Translations under genes and position numbers: made by a program
Part shown: piece after piece, positions 16,793-25,551 of the stretch
Layout: every line of letters starts with the position of its first letter
Position numbering within the stretch: the stretch's first letter is position 1
Notes under the pieces: model-generated
Databases searched by the model: none
What the model was told of the DNA's origin: nothing
The model's input: only the letters and a program-made list of their open reading frames with translations
DNA from: an uncultured Erysipelotrichales bacterium
Lineage (GTDB): Bacteria; Bacillota_I; Bacilli_A; Erysipelotrichales; Coprobacillaceae
Direction: 5' to 3'
DNA length: 61,509 bases
Assembly: GCA_910579135.1 (NCBI GenBank)
Contig: CAJTTM010000015.1
Span: forward strand, 1 to 61,509

Positions 16793-18172
16793 CTAACTAA
16801 AAGATGTTTTGACAACTTTAAGCCCACCAGAACTCTTAATAATCATACCTAGATTATCAATTTTTCCATTAGCTTTCACTTTCTTATTATAACTCACAGG
16901 AGTTATTGTTAATGTGTTGCCACTTATCTTATATTTAAAATTCCAATATTGACTTATTTTTATACTCTTATTAAAAGTAATTTTTAAAGTCCATTTTGAT
17001 TTTGTTTTATTATTATTTTTAATATTTACATTCCATTGTGACATTTTCTTAGAACCATCATTCCAAGAATTCATCATTTTACAAGTCACTTTTGCTTTTG
17101 TAGAAGGTGTTGTGACCTTTGGTTTTGAAGGTGTCTTATTCTCTACTTTTTTCTTTTCATTAGTAACTTTCTTTTTAGAAAAATAATTCTTCAACCAAAT
17201 ACCAGAAGCACTATAATCACTTGTCTTAAATCCACTTGTTTTCTTACAATCTGTCTTTAATATAGCACTACTTTCATTCTTATTAGAAATATTCCATCCT
17301 ACATAACTAATCTTATTTTTATCTAATAGCTCTAACCATTTCTTTGTTTCACTCTTATTTAAACTTCCATTACCACTTGCATCACACATTCCAAACTCAC
17401 TTACAAATACAGGAACGTTTTTCTTTAGTGCACTTGTAAGTTTATTACGATAAGATTGCTTATGTGTACCTGCGTAGAAATGTAAAGCATACATTGTATA
17501 CTTATCACTTAATTTAGATATTTTATCAACATCTTGACTCCATGTTGGTGTTCCTACAATAACCAATGCATCTTTTTTATATTTTCTTATCGCTGGAATC
17601 ACTTTATTTGCATATTTTTTAATTTGAGACCATGATGTTTGATTAGGTTCATTACATATTTCATATATAATATGATCCTCTTTTTTATACTTCTTTACCA
17701 TTTCGCTAAAGAATGTTTTTGCAGCATTGACATGCTTATTTGGATTTCCATCGCTTAATATATGCCAATCAATAATCACATACATATTTAATTCTTTTGT
17801 ATATTGTACCGCTTTATTAATTAATGATTTTAATTTATTTCTATTAGCTTTATTACCACTGCAATATCCATTGTATTCTTCAGTATACATTGCAAGTCGA
17901 ATTGTATTGATCTTAAAATCACTTTTTAACTTTGAAAAAGTTTTTTTATTGACATATTGAGGATACCAAGATAATCCGTGTGTAGATAACCCTTTTAATT
18001 GTACTGTTTGATTTTTACTATTAACTATTTTTGTTCCTTTTAGATGAAGCTTCTTTGAAGTTGTTGCCGCATAAACGTCATTTACATTTTGGCTCACTTC
18101 TATTTTTTGAGATGCTGTTGTACAGCCAAATACTAATGTAAAAAGCAATATTATACTTATAAATTTCTTCAC
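16793..18172 (-). CDS. Lipoprotein GH5 endoglucanase with C-terminal cellulose-binding-like domain
   Basis: 459 residues. The start is a GTG at 18172, 6 nt after AGAGGTG, giving a signal peptide with lipobox LVFGC (Cys 17), so the enzyme is anchored to the outer face of the membrane. The GH5 barrel (about 45-345) has the acid/base motif YEICNEP (Glu 175), TMYALHFYAG and the nucleophile motif VFVSEFG (Glu 259). After a K/T/P-rich linker, a domain of about 95 residues (from CKMMNSWNDG) resembles a family-2-type carbohydrate-binding module with aromatic residues. It cleaves beta-1,4-glucans; the exact substrate is unproven. Confidence 0.9.
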   Translation of the reverse strand: MKKFISIILLFTLVFGCTTASQKIEVSQNVNDVYAATTSKKLHLKGTKIVNSKNQTVQLKGLSTHGLSWYPQYVNKKTFSKLKSDFKINTIRLAMYTEEYNGYCSGNKANRNKLKSLINKAVQYTKELNMYVIIDWHILSDGNPNKHVNAAKTFFSEMVKKYKKEDHIIYEICNEPNQTSWSQIKKYANKVIPAIRKYKKDALVIVGTPTWSQDVDKISKLSDKYTMYALHFYAGTHKQSYRNKLTSALKKNVPVFVSEFGMCDASGNGSLNKSETKKWLELLDKNKISYVGWNISNKNESSAILKTDCKKTSGFKTSDYSASGIWLKNYFSKKKVTNEKKKVENKTPSKPKVTTPSTKAKVTCKMMNSWNDGSKKMSQWNVNIKNNNKTKSKWTLKITFNKSIKISQYWNFKYKISGNTLTITPVSYNKKVKANGKIDNLGMIIKSSGGLKVVKTSFS

Positions 18173-18190
18173 TTTATTCACCTCTTTTCT

Positions 18191-18219
18191 ATTATATAGT
18201 AAAACACAAGAATATTCAA
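18191..18219 (-). promoter_or_regulatory. Promoter of the GH5 gene
   Basis: On the minus strand, TTGAAT (18219-18214), a 17-nt spacer and TATAAT (18196-18191). Confidence 0.7.
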
Positions 18220-18231
18220 AATAAATGTTTC

Positions 18232-18259
18232 TTGATATTCTCTTTTTTATCATTATAAT
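18232..18259 (+). promoter_or_regulatory. Promoter of the ABC-F gene
   Basis: TTGATA (18232-18237), a 16-nt spacer and TATAAT (18254-18259), 18 nt before the ATG. It is divergent from the GH5 promoter. Confidence 0.75.
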
Positions 18260-18277
18260 TAATGAAGAGGTGATTCT

Positions 18278-20017
18278 ATGTTAATATCTGTACATCATTT
18301 AACGAAATATAATCAATTAAAATGTATTGTTGATGATGTTCAATTCACTATTGAAGAAAGAGATAAAATTGGCATTGTAGGAGTGAATGGAACAGGGAAG
18401 TCAACACTTTTAAAGATTATTGCAGGAATTGAGGATTATCAAGGAGAAATAATTAGAAAAAAGAATATGACATTAAGTTATTTACCTCAAAATAATGATT
18501 TTATTAAAGAAAATAGAGTTATTGAAGAAGTTTATCGTTATATTGATAAAAATACTCCCGATTATGAAATTAAAGCGATGTTGACTAAATTTGATATTTT
18601 TAATTTTGATCAAAAAATAGGTGAATTAAGTGGTGGTCAATTAAAGAGAATTGCTTTATCTATTGCCTTATTAAAACCTTGTGATTTATTATTATTGGAT
18701 GAACCTACTAATCATTTGGATAGTAATATGATTGAATACTTAGAAAAGTATTTAATAAAAAGAAATAAAGCTTTATTGATGGTAACCCATGATCGTTTCT
18801 TTTTAGAAAGAATCGTGAATAGAATCGTTGAAATTGATAGAAGTCAATTATATAGTTATAATGCTAATTTTTCTTCATTCTTAGAACAAAAAGAAAAAAG
18901 AGAAGAAGAAATGTTATCAGCCCAAAGGAAAAGAAAACTCTTTTTAAAAAAAGAATTGGAATGGGTAAGAGCTGGTGTACAAGCACGTACAACTAAATCT
19001 AAAGATAGATTACAAAGATTTGAACAATTAAGTTCTATTCAAAATATTGAAACTGTTAATAATGTTGAAATGATTAAAGTTTCTTCTAGAATTGGCAAGA
19101 AAACAATTGAACTTCATAATATTTCTATGAAATATAATGATTATTTATTTAAAAATTTCTCTTATCAATTTAAACCTCATGATCGTATTGGAATATTAGG
19201 TCACAATGGTTGTGGAAAATCAACTTTATTAAATGTGATTGCGAAAATCATAACTCCTACTCTTGGAGAAGTTGTTTATGGTGATACAATTAAAGTGGGT
19301 TATTTTAAGCAAGGTGTTGAGGATTTAGATGTTAATCAAAGAGTTATTGATTACATCAAAGAATCAAATCAATATTTAATTACCGATGAAGGTCAACTAA
19401 GTGCTAAACAAATGTGTGAAAAGTTCTTATTTGATTCTAATATGCAATATACTCCTATTGGCAAGCTATCTGGTGGTGAAAAAAGAAGATTATATTTATT
19501 AAAAATCTTAATGAAAGCTCCTAATGTTTTATTATTAGATGAGCCAACAAATGATTTAGATATTACAACACTTGCAATCTTAGAAGATTTCTTAGATTAT
19601 TTTAACGGTATTATTATTACTGTTTCTCATGATAGATATTTCTTAGATAGAGTTTGTGATGGTTTATTTATTTTTAATAATCATCAGATTGAATATCGTA
19701 TTGGTGGTTATAGTGAATATATAGAAATGGAAAAAAATCAAATGAAAACTCAACCCCAAAAAACAAAAACTGTACATAAAAGAAAAGCTAAAAAATTAAG
19801 TTATAATGAGATGAAAGAACTTGAAAAATTAGAGTTAGAGATTCCTGAACTAGAGAATCAAATTAAAGAAATTGAAGATAAAATGAATGATGTTGACTTT
19901 TCTAAAATGCAAGAGTTAATTCAACAAAGAGATGAAATCAATAATCAATTAGAAGAGGATAACGAAAGATATATGGTTTTACTTGAAAAACAAGAAGAAC
20001 TTAAAAGTGAGATGTAG
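18278..20017 (+). CDS. ABC-F family ATPase (Uup/YfmR-like)
   Basis: 579 residues with two ABC ATPase domains and no membrane helix. Domain 1 has GVNGTGKSTLL, LSGGQLKR and LLLLDEPTNHLD; domain 2 has GHNGCGKSTLL, LSGGEKRR and LLLDEPTNDLD. The linker is highly charged. A C-terminal extension (about 505-579, KLSYNEMKELEKLELEIPEL) is a coiled coil typical of the Uup/YfmR branch, which acts on stalled ribosomes. Antibiotic-resistance ABC-F proteins share the layout, but the C-terminal arm favours a housekeeping role. Starts at ATG after GAGGTGAT. Confidence 0.93.
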   Translation: MLISVHHLTKYNQLKCIVDDVQFTIEERDKIGIVGVNGTGKSTLLKIIAGIEDYQGEIIRKKNMTLSYLPQNNDFIKENRVIEEVYRYIDKNTPDYEIKAMLTKFDIFNFDQKIGELSGGQLKRIALSIALLKPCDLLLLDEPTNHLDSNMIEYLEKYLIKRNKALLMVTHDRFFLERIVNRIVEIDRSQLYSYNANFSSFLEQKEKREEEMLSAQRKRKLFLKKELEWVRAGVQARTTKSKDRLQRFEQLSSIQNIETVNNVEMIKVSSRIGKKTIELHNISMKYNDYLFKNFSYQFKPHDRIGILGHNGCGKSTLLNVIAKIITPTLGEVVYGDTIKVGYFKQGVEDLDVNQRVIDYIKESNQYLITDEGQLSAKQMCEKFLFDSNMQYTPIGKLSGGEKRRLYLLKILMKAPNVLLLDEPTNDLDITTLAILEDFLDYFNGIIITVSHDRYFLDRVCDGLFIFNNHQIEYRIGGYSEYIEMEKNQMKTQPQKTKTVHKRKAKKLSYNEMKELEKLELEIPELENQIKEIEDKMNDVDFSKMQELIQQRDEINNQLEEDNERYMVLLEKQEELKSEM

Positions 20018-20041
20018 TCCCCACTCATCTCACTTTTTATA
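20003..20041 (+). terminator. Terminator of the ABC-F gene, overlapping its stop
   Basis: AAAAGTGAGATG (20003-20014) pairs perfectly with CATCTCACTTTT (20025-20036); the TAG stop is in the loop. Confidence 0.9.
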
Positions 20042-20107
20042 TTCCCACCCTTCTTCCATTACTTAGGGTTGAAATGTTTAAATTAATATATTTATTCAAT
20101 AAACTTT

Positions 20108-21295
20108 TTATTTTACTTTCATGCTTTTTATACTACTATATGAACTATAGTATTTCTTACCTCCAATTGTTTTATATGCTCTTGATCTTACATAAAGTAT
20201 TTTATTACTTGCTAGTTTTTTCATAATTCCACTTGTTTTTGTAATTGTCATGCTTTTTTTAGCACTCATATTCTTTTTTAATGAATATTCAACAACATAT
20301 CCATTAGCACCTTTTGTTTTTGTATTGACTTTTGCACTTTTCTTTCCAGCTGTTACTTTTAAACTTGGTGCTTTAGGTACGATCTTAAATGTTTTCTTTA
20401 CACTTCCTGTATATTTACCTTTACCTTTGATAGTAATAGTTGCATTACCTGTGTTTTTGTTGTTTTTATAACTTAATGTATAATCTTTTCCATTCTTTAA
20501 TGTTTTAGACCCGTCTTTTACAGTCATTTTAGGTTTAATAGCTTTACCTGTATATGTTTTATTTGATATTTTAGTATATTTTAATTTTGATATATTTTTC
20601 TTAGATGTACTTTTTGAAGTACCGTTTTTGAAATGTTCTGTTACATAAACTGTTAAATGATTTCCTTTCAATACAGAAGTAATTCCAATTCCTATTTGAC
20701 GATAGTTTTTATCTAAGATAACACTTTTATGTGTTGGTGAATTCATTAAACTTTCATGAATGATTTTACTAACTTGATCAATAAATGAATCACTATATTC
20801 TGCTTTAGCATTAAATGAAATCTTTGCTAAATCTTCACCTGCTAATAAATTCTTTTTGTTGATTCCATATGAGAATAATACTGTTGCCCAACTTGAACCA
20901 TTTGGTCTAGTATGTGACCATTTTTTTATGATTTCTTTTGCTCTTACTGTTCCTGTTTTTTCTAATGTATCATTTTGAGTAACAAGAATATTTTTAGCTC
21001 TTTTTTTTCTTTCTTTGTTAACTGAATTAATAAGATTATTTCTTATTTGATCTAATTCTTCTGCATTTAATGTCTTTACATTTTCTTTCTTTTGTCCAAT
21101 AATAGTAACTAGTGGTGTTTTATCATCAATAATTTCAATGTTATTGTCCTCTTCAATGTTAGTTCCATCAGTCATTTCAGTATCTAATACTGTTGCGTGT
21201 AAAGATAGATTTTGATTTTGATTAGTTGTTGTAAAGACTAATGCAAAAGCAATTAAACATGTGATAATCGAAATTGTAAATTTTTTGTTTTTCAT
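20108..21295 (-). CDS. Secreted CAP-domain (SCP/YkwD-like) protein with Ig-like repeats
   Basis: 395 residues with a signal peptide (about 1-35). A CAP domain (about 80-225) shows the family pattern: NSVNKERKKR, RAKEIIKKWSHTRPNGSSW, LLAGEDLA, ESLMNSPTHKSVIL and YRQIGIGI. The C-terminal 170 residues are Lys/Thr-rich: one block (YTGKAIKPKMTV...GKGKYTGSV) resembles the beta-strand repeats common in clostridial surface proteins, followed by an FnIII-like block. The ATG at 21295 comes 10 nt after an AGGAG that lies in a hairpin; the open frame upstream is riboswitch sequence. It is probably a surface or adhesion protein controlled by c-di-GMP. Confidence 0.85.
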   Translation of the reverse strand: MKNKKFTISIITCLIAFALVFTTTNQNQNLSLHATVLDTEMTDGTNIEEDNNIEIIDDKTPLVTIIGQKKENVKTLNAEELDQIRNNLINSVNKERKKRAKNILVTQNDTLEKTGTVRAKEIIKKWSHTRPNGSSWATVLFSYGINKKNLLAGEDLAKISFNAKAEYSDSFIDQVSKIIHESLMNSPTHKSVILDKNYRQIGIGITSVLKGNHLTVYVTEHFKNGTSKSTSKKNISKLKYTKISNKTYTGKAIKPKMTVKDGSKTLKNGKDYTLSYKNNKNTGNATITIKGKGKYTGSVKKTFKIVPKAPSLKVTAGKKSAKVNTKTKGANGYVVEYSLKKNMSAKKSMTITKTSGIMKKLASNKILYVRSRAYKTIGGKKYYSSYSSIKSMKVK

Positions 21296-21302
21296 AAATA
21301 AA

Positions 21303-21415
21303 AAGCTCCTTTCAGTATAAAACACTACAGGAGCCATTTACGATTAAATATAAAGTTATTTTATATGACTTATAAATAATAAAGCTCTATTTATTTCATA
21401 AAAAGAGCCATTTTA
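21303..21415 (-). promoter_or_regulatory. Expression platform: tandem terminator-like hairpins, the second covering the RBS
   Basis: On the minus strand, two similar segments (GTAAAATGGCTC and CGTAAATGGCTCC) each start a hairpin. The first pairs GCTCT...AGAGC followed by TTTATTATTT; the second pairs GCTCC with GGAGC, which is part of the AAAGGAG ribosome binding site of the CAP gene, and is followed by TTTTTATTT. Control could act on termination, on translation, or both. Confidence 0.6.
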
Positions 21416-21449
21416 CATTAATTATAAATCATATATAGCTTATAAATAA

Positions 21450-21520
21450 TTGCAACTGGCTGTCATTTTAAAGACCCTATAGCTTTGCGTCACTACCTTT
21501 CGATAGTTTTGCTAATTTAA
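21450..21520 (-). promoter_or_regulatory. Cyclic di-GMP-I (GEMM) riboswitch
   Basis: The minus strand reads CGAAAGGTAGTGACGCAAAGC, then TATAGGGTCT, then ATGACAGCCAGTTGC. These are the hallmark conserved parts of the GEMM-I aptamer: the GAAA tetraloop arm, GACGCAAAGC, the GGGTCT turn and ACAGCCAG/TTGC. It lies about 150 nt upstream of the CAP-domain surface protein, so that gene is very likely controlled by c-di-GMP. No GGDEF or EAL protein is encoded in the window. Confidence 0.92.
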
Positions 21521-21545
21521 TTTACAGCTATATAATACTACTTAT

Positions 21546-21574
21546 TTTAAAAAAAGCAATACCTTTTTTAAAGA
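21546..21574 (-). terminator. Terminator after the Tim44-like gene
   Basis: TTTAAAAAAAG and CTTTTTTTAAA arms around a short loop; AT-rich, so moderately supported. Confidence 0.5.
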
Positions 21575-21587
21575 TTTTTTTATTTTT

Positions 21588-22268
21588 TTATTCAAATTCA
21601 TCTTCTTGTCTAATTTCATCTAATAAGATATTAGAACCATCTCTTATAAACTTCCAATATTCAATAAAAGTATTATTATTCATCTCTACAATTTCATCAT
21701 CTCTAATAATCTTATCCTTTATCTTCCCTTCAATCGCAATCCAAAAATAATCTTTAGTATCATCTTCATCATCATTAATATCAACAATATAATGAGAGAT
21801 TAATCTTATCTTTGTTAATATGTTTTTTTCATTACGATATTGTTGCCAACTTAATTTCATATTCCATTGTTCATAAAGCTCTGGTGTTAGATATTTTTCT
21901 AAAATTATCATATCCTGATTGCTCCAAGCTTCTTGTATTTGAAAATAAGATTCTTCAACCATTGTTAATAAATTTTTTTTATCCCAAAATTCATCTTTTT
22001 CTTTTGCTTCTTTTAAATATTTTCTCGCTTTTCTATTCATCGAAAAAATTCGACTACGTTTGATAAAATAAGTTGCTCCTGCAAATAAAACAATCCCTAT
22101 ATATGCAAAAGGAGTACTAGATCCATTTGAATGTGAAGCATGATAGTAATTATGATTTCCACTACTTGATCCACCAGAGCCTCCACTTCCACCTCCACCC
22201 GCTCTTGCTTGAACTGGAGTTATGAAAAATAGAATTGCTAAAATTGTAATTATTGTTATTTTTTTCAT
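21588..22268 (-). CDS. Secreted/membrane Tim44-like domain protein
   Basis: 226 residues: a signal-type N-terminal helix (about 1-20, ITIITILAILFFITPV), a Gly/Ser-rich stretch (ARAGGGGSGGSGGSSSG), a second membrane helix (about 55-73, AYIGIVLFAGATYFI), and a soluble domain of about 145 residues that resembles the Tim44/L45 fold (EAWSNQDMIILEKYLTPELYEQW, FWIAIEGKIKD). The ATG at 22268 follows AAAGGTG. Bacterial Tim44-like proteins of this layout are widespread and uncharacterised. Single gene with its own terminator. Confidence 0.75.
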   Translation of the reverse strand: MKKITIITILAILFFITPVQARAGGGGSGGSGGSSSGNHNYYHASHSNGSSTPFAYIGIVLFAGATYFIKRSRIFSMNRKARKYLKEAKEKDEFWDKKNLLTMVEESYFQIQEAWSNQDMIILEKYLTPELYEQWNMKLSWQQYRNEKNILTKIRLISHYIVDINDDEDDTKDYFWIAIEGKIKDKIIRDDEIVEMNNNTFIEYWKFIRDGSNILLDEIRQEDEFE

Positions 22269-22355
22269 ATTTTTCACCTTTAGATTCATTATATCAAAAT
22301 AAATTCTTTAAATCTATGATTTATTCTATATAATATAATTAGGGAGGAATTAAAT

Positions 22356-23372
22356 ATGCAAAAAGTAATACTTGGAAAAACAGGATTAGAAATAGGAAGA
22401 GTTGGTTTTGGTGGTATTCCTATTCAAAAGGTTAATGCTAATGTTGTTCGTCAACTACTTATTTCTTTAAAAGAGAATGGTGGTAATTATATTGATACAG
22501 CAAGAGGTTATACTGTATCTGAAGAGTTTTTAGGTAAAGCTTTAAAAGGTATGCGTGATGATTTTGTAATTGCCACAAAATCAATGGCAAGAGGATATGA
22601 GGATATGAAAAGAGATATTGATATTTCTTTAAATAATCTTCAAACTGATTATATTGATTTATATCAAGTTCATAATCCTTCGCTTGAGCAATTAAATATA
22701 GTTATATCAGAAAATGGTGCTTTACAAGCTTTAAAAGAAGCAAAAGAGGAAGGAAAGATTGGTCATATAGGATTAACAGCTCATTCCATTGAAGTCTTTA
22801 AAATAGCTCTTGATATGGATTGGATAGAAACAATTATGTTCCCTTTTAATATTGTTGAAAATCAGGGATTAGATTGTATTCGTCAATGTAAAGAAAAGGA
22901 TATTGGATTTATTGCTATGAAACCATTAGCAGGTGGAGCGATTGAAGATGGTACACTTGCTTTACGTTATATTGCATCATATCCAGAAGTTACAGTTATT
23001 ATTCCAGGAATGGCTTCATTAGAAGAAGTTGAGGAAAACACAAAAGCTATTAATAATGATGGGCCACTCAGTCAGGAAGAGAATGCTAATATTTTAAAAA
23101 TAAAAGAAGCTCTTAAAGAAAACTTCTGTAGACGTTGTAATTATTGTGCACCTTGCAGTGTGAATATTCAAATACCTAGTGTATTCTTATTTGCTGGATA
23201 TTTACAACGTTACGATCTAGGTGAATGGGCTAATGATCGTTATAATAGTCTAGAAGTCAAAGCAGATGCATGTATCGAATGTGGAGCATGTGAAACACGT
23301 TGTCCTTATCACCTTCCAATAAGAGAAATGCTAAAAAAAGCAAGTGCTGATTTTAAAGCTTTCAACAAATAG
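22356..23372 (+). CDS. Aldo/keto reductase with C-terminal 4Fe-4S ferredoxin domain
   Basis: 338 residues. The AKR barrel (about 1-255) has the catalytic set: Asp/Tyr in DTARGYTVSE, Lys in IATKSMARG and His in YQVHNPS. The C-terminus adds cysteine clusters CRRCNYCAPC and CIECGACETRCPYHLP, predicting at least one 4Fe-4S cluster, an arrangement common in anaerobes. It probably reduces an unidentified carbonyl. A GGGAGG site precedes the ATG. Confidence 0.9.
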   Translation: MQKVILGKTGLEIGRVGFGGIPIQKVNANVVRQLLISLKENGGNYIDTARGYTVSEEFLGKALKGMRDDFVIATKSMARGYEDMKRDIDISLNNLQTDYIDLYQVHNPSLEQLNIVISENGALQALKEAKEEGKIGHIGLTAHSIEVFKIALDMDWIETIMFPFNIVENQGLDCIRQCKEKDIGFIAMKPLAGGAIEDGTLALRYIASYPEVTVIIPGMASLEEVEENTKAINNDGPLSQEENANILKIKEALKENFCRRCNYCAPCSVNIQIPSVFLFAGYLQRYDLGEWANDRYNSLEVKADACIECGACETRCPYHLPIREMLKKASADFKAFNK

Positions 23373-23405
23373 TATTTTATGTTAGAATATAAATCGGTGA
23401 TAAAA

Positions 23406-23702
23406 ATGGTAGATAGAGAAACAATTAGTCGTACAATTATTAATATCTTAGATATTCATAGATATTATGAATATGATATCTTTTCTCATCAAGATATGTA
23501 TGAAAAAATACTAGAATATGGATGTCAAGTTGTTGATAACGATAATGATGCAGTTCAATTTTTAAAAAATGCTTTAGAAAAACATCATGATACTATTGAT
23601 TTAATAGCTAATGATAAAGAAGTAACCATTCAACAGTTTTCTTCTTTCACTGAAAGTTTAAGAGCATTCAGAAAAAAATACATTCAAAAAAAACAAGGTT
23701 AA
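23406..23702 (+). CDS. Hypothetical helical protein
   Basis: 98 residues; no family recognised. It is charged and predicted mostly helical (DRETISRTIINILDIHRYYE..., ending FTESLRAFRKKYIQKKQG) with no signal peptide or membrane segment. The ATG at 23406 follows CGGTGA; an upstream ATG at 23379 lacks a site. It lies 33 nt after the reductase and ends in a terminator, so it may be cotranscribed with it. Confidence 0.65.
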   Translation: MVDRETISRTIINILDIHRYYEYDIFSHQDMYEKILEYGCQVVDNDNDAVQFLKNALEKHHDTIDLIANDKEVTIQQFSSFTESLRAFRKKYIQKKQG

Positions 23703-23716
23703 AAACCTTGCTTTTT
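23686..23716. terminator. Bidirectional terminator
   Basis: CAAGGTT (23694-23700) pairs with AACCTTG (23704-23710), with A- and T-tracts on both sides, between convergent genes. Confidence 0.85.
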
Positions 23717-24653
23717 ATAATGTTGTTATCATTATATCCATATTTCCATTAAAAACAGTTTCTTCTTGATCACTACAAATCACAAAATGATCACCCTTTT
23801 TCACTTCACGATCACCAATCATTCCACTTCCTTCAATAACACTAACCATTTGGAACGGTGCATCATTTTTAATAATATTTTCTCCTTCTTTAAGTTGATA
23901 ACAATCGACTTTAAAAAATTCACTATCAACATATCTTGTTTTTGATCCATAATCTAAATGACTATTCACAAATAATTGATTTTTAGAAATATCAGCAGGA
24001 ACATTTGTCACATCAATGGATTGTTGAACATGTAACTGTCTTTCATTTCCTTTATCATCTTTACGATGATAATCATAAACACGATATGTAATGTCACTTG
24101 ACTGTTGTGCTTCATAAATAAGAGAACCACTACAAATAGCATGTAATGTTCCAGAAGGAATATAGAAAAAGTCTCCTTTATTTATAGAAAATGAATTTAA
24201 TAATTGATCATAGTCATCATTTTCAATAGCCTTTATAAATTCTTCTTTATCTTTCGCATGATGCCCCATGACCATTTTTGTTCCTTCATCAGCTTGTAAA
24301 ACATACCAACATTCTGTTTTTCCAAGTGAATTTTCATGAACTTTTGCATATTCATCATTAGGATGAACTTGTACAGATAAATCATTTTTTGCATCTATAA
24401 TTTTTACTAATAAAGGAAATTGATCACCTTCAATATTCCCAAATAACTCTCTATGGTTTTCAAATAACCATGATAAAGTTTTTCCTTCAAATTCTCCATC
24501 CGCAATTGTACAATCTCCATTCTTATGAGCAGAAATAGCCCAACATTCTCCAGTATGATCACTAGGAATATCATAACCATAAACATCTTTCAATTTATGT
24601 CCTCCCCAAATCATTTCTTTAAATACTGGATTAACTTTTAAAATATGTCCCAT
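23715..24653 (-). CDS. manA: Mannose-6-phosphate isomerase, class I
   Basis: Interconverts mannose-6-P and fructose-6-P. 312 residues, the short Firmicute type. Zn-site motifs are visible: VQVHPNDEYA, GKTECWYVL and GTLHAI, plus WGGHKLKDVYGY at the N-terminus. The ATG at 24653 follows AAAGGATGATAAAG, overlapping the stop of the upstream DUF523 gene by its ribosome binding site only. The two genes form a small operon. Confidence 0.93.
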   Translation of the reverse strand: MGHILKVNPVFKEMIWGGHKLKDVYGYDIPSDHTGECWAISAHKNGDCTIADGEFEGKTLSWLFENHRELFGNIEGDQFPLLVKIIDAKNDLSVQVHPNDEYAKVHENSLGKTECWYVLQADEGTKMVMGHHAKDKEEFIKAIENDDYDQLLNSFSINKGDFFYIPSGTLHAICSGSLIYEAQQSSDITYRVYDYHRKDDKGNERQLHVQQSIDVTNVPADISKNQLFVNSHLDYGSKTRYVDSEFFKVDCYQLKEGENIIKNDAPFQMVSVIEGSGMIGDREVKKGDHFVICSDQEETVFNGNMDIMITTL

Positions 24654-24658
24654 CTTTA

Positions 24659-25108
24659 TCATCCTTTCTCTAGACATTTTTTGATTTCATCAATCTGATT
24701 TTCATTAAAAACAATTATACCCTTTTTAAATAATAAATCTGCAAATACACCTTTCCCTTCAACAAGTCGATGAGAAAAAGTCCCATCATAAACTTGCTGA
24801 TTCCCACAACTTGGGCTATTTGCTTTTAAAATTACAAAATCTATATCATTTAACTGATCAAGAGCATATAACGCACCATTTTTAAATTCATTACTAACAT
24901 CATTATTTTTATTATCTTTAATAATTAACGGTTGAAAACTAATAATTTCAGAAGGATTTCTTGGAATTGATAATCCTGCTAAAACTTCTGGACAAACCTT
25001 TATAATTTCATGATCTTTTAATAATTCTTTTAAAATTAGACTTTCATTGTGAGAGCCTTTCCATGTAACACTATCACCTAATAAACATGCACTTACTCCA
25101 ATCTTCAT
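24659..25108 (-). CDS. DUF523 family protein
   Basis: 149 residues of the DUF523 (YbbK-like) family: VSACLLGDSVTWKGSH at the N-terminus, CPEVLAGLSIPR, and LKANSPSCGNQQVYDGTF with conserved cysteines. The biochemical role is unknown; the cysteines suggest metal or Fe-S binding. The start at 25108 follows AAGGATGG. Cotranscribed with manA. Confidence 0.88.
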   Translation of the reverse strand: MKIGVSACLLGDSVTWKGSHNESLILKELLKDHEIIKVCPEVLAGLSIPRNPSEIISFQPLIIKDNKNNDVSNEFKNGALYALDQLNDIDFVILKANSPSCGNQQVYDGTFSHRLVEGKGVFADLLFKKGIIVFNENQIDEIKKCLEKG

Positions 25109-25175
25109 AGCATCCATCCTTCATAGTATTTCTAATAGGAATTATAACATATAGCTTTCTCTTTGTCATGTTATA

Positions 25176-25204
25176 TTGAAATTAGAATTGAAAGTTGGTA
25201 TAAT
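25176..25204 (+). promoter_or_regulatory. Promoter of the small membrane protein gene
   Basis: TTGAAA (25176-25181), a 17-nt spacer and TATAAT (25199-25204). Confidence 0.8.
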
Positions 25205-25228
25205 GAACATAACGAGGTGAGATAAAAG

Positions 25229-25414
25229 ATGAATAATAAAAGTACAAAATATATGGAAGCTCTTTCTACATTGGGATATTTTATCGGTTTTCCAATTTTA
25301 ATATACTATTCTTTGACTCGAGAATTACATTTTTTAGTTGCAGTTGCTTTAATTTGTATCATTGGATTTAGAGTTCTTGGTTATGTTATAGATCGCATTA
25401 AAGAAAAAGAATAA
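25229..25414 (+). CDS. Small membrane protein
   Basis: 61 residues with two hydrophobic segments (about 11-28 and 35-52) and a charged C-terminal end (DRIKEKE). It has its own near-consensus promoter, a GAGGTGAG site and a strong terminator, so it is a real gene. No family recognised; it is of the size of the AtpZ/AtpI-like small membrane proteins. Confidence 0.8.
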   Translation: MNNKSTKYMEALSTLGYFIGFPILIYYSLTRELHFLVAVALICIIGFRVLGYVIDRIKEKE

Positions 25415-25423
25415 AAAACAAGA

Positions 25424-25463
25424 GAACAATATTTCAGTCATTATACTGAGTATTGTTCTTTTT
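25424..25463 (+). terminator. Terminator of the small membrane protein gene
   Basis: AGAACAATA-TTCAGT pairs with ACTGA-GTATTGTTCT, followed by TTTTATTTT. Confidence 0.9.
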
Positions 25464-25551
25464 ATTTTGGACTAACAGTCCATTGATTTTTTATATCTTT
25501 TGTTTAATAATAGTTTTATAGTCATTCACCTCAAAATATATATCATTTTTA

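Noticed and set aside
18278..20017. Antibiotic-resistance ABC-F assignment
   Set aside because: The C-terminal coiled coil and general sequence fit the Uup/YfmR housekeeping branch better; there is no resistance context.
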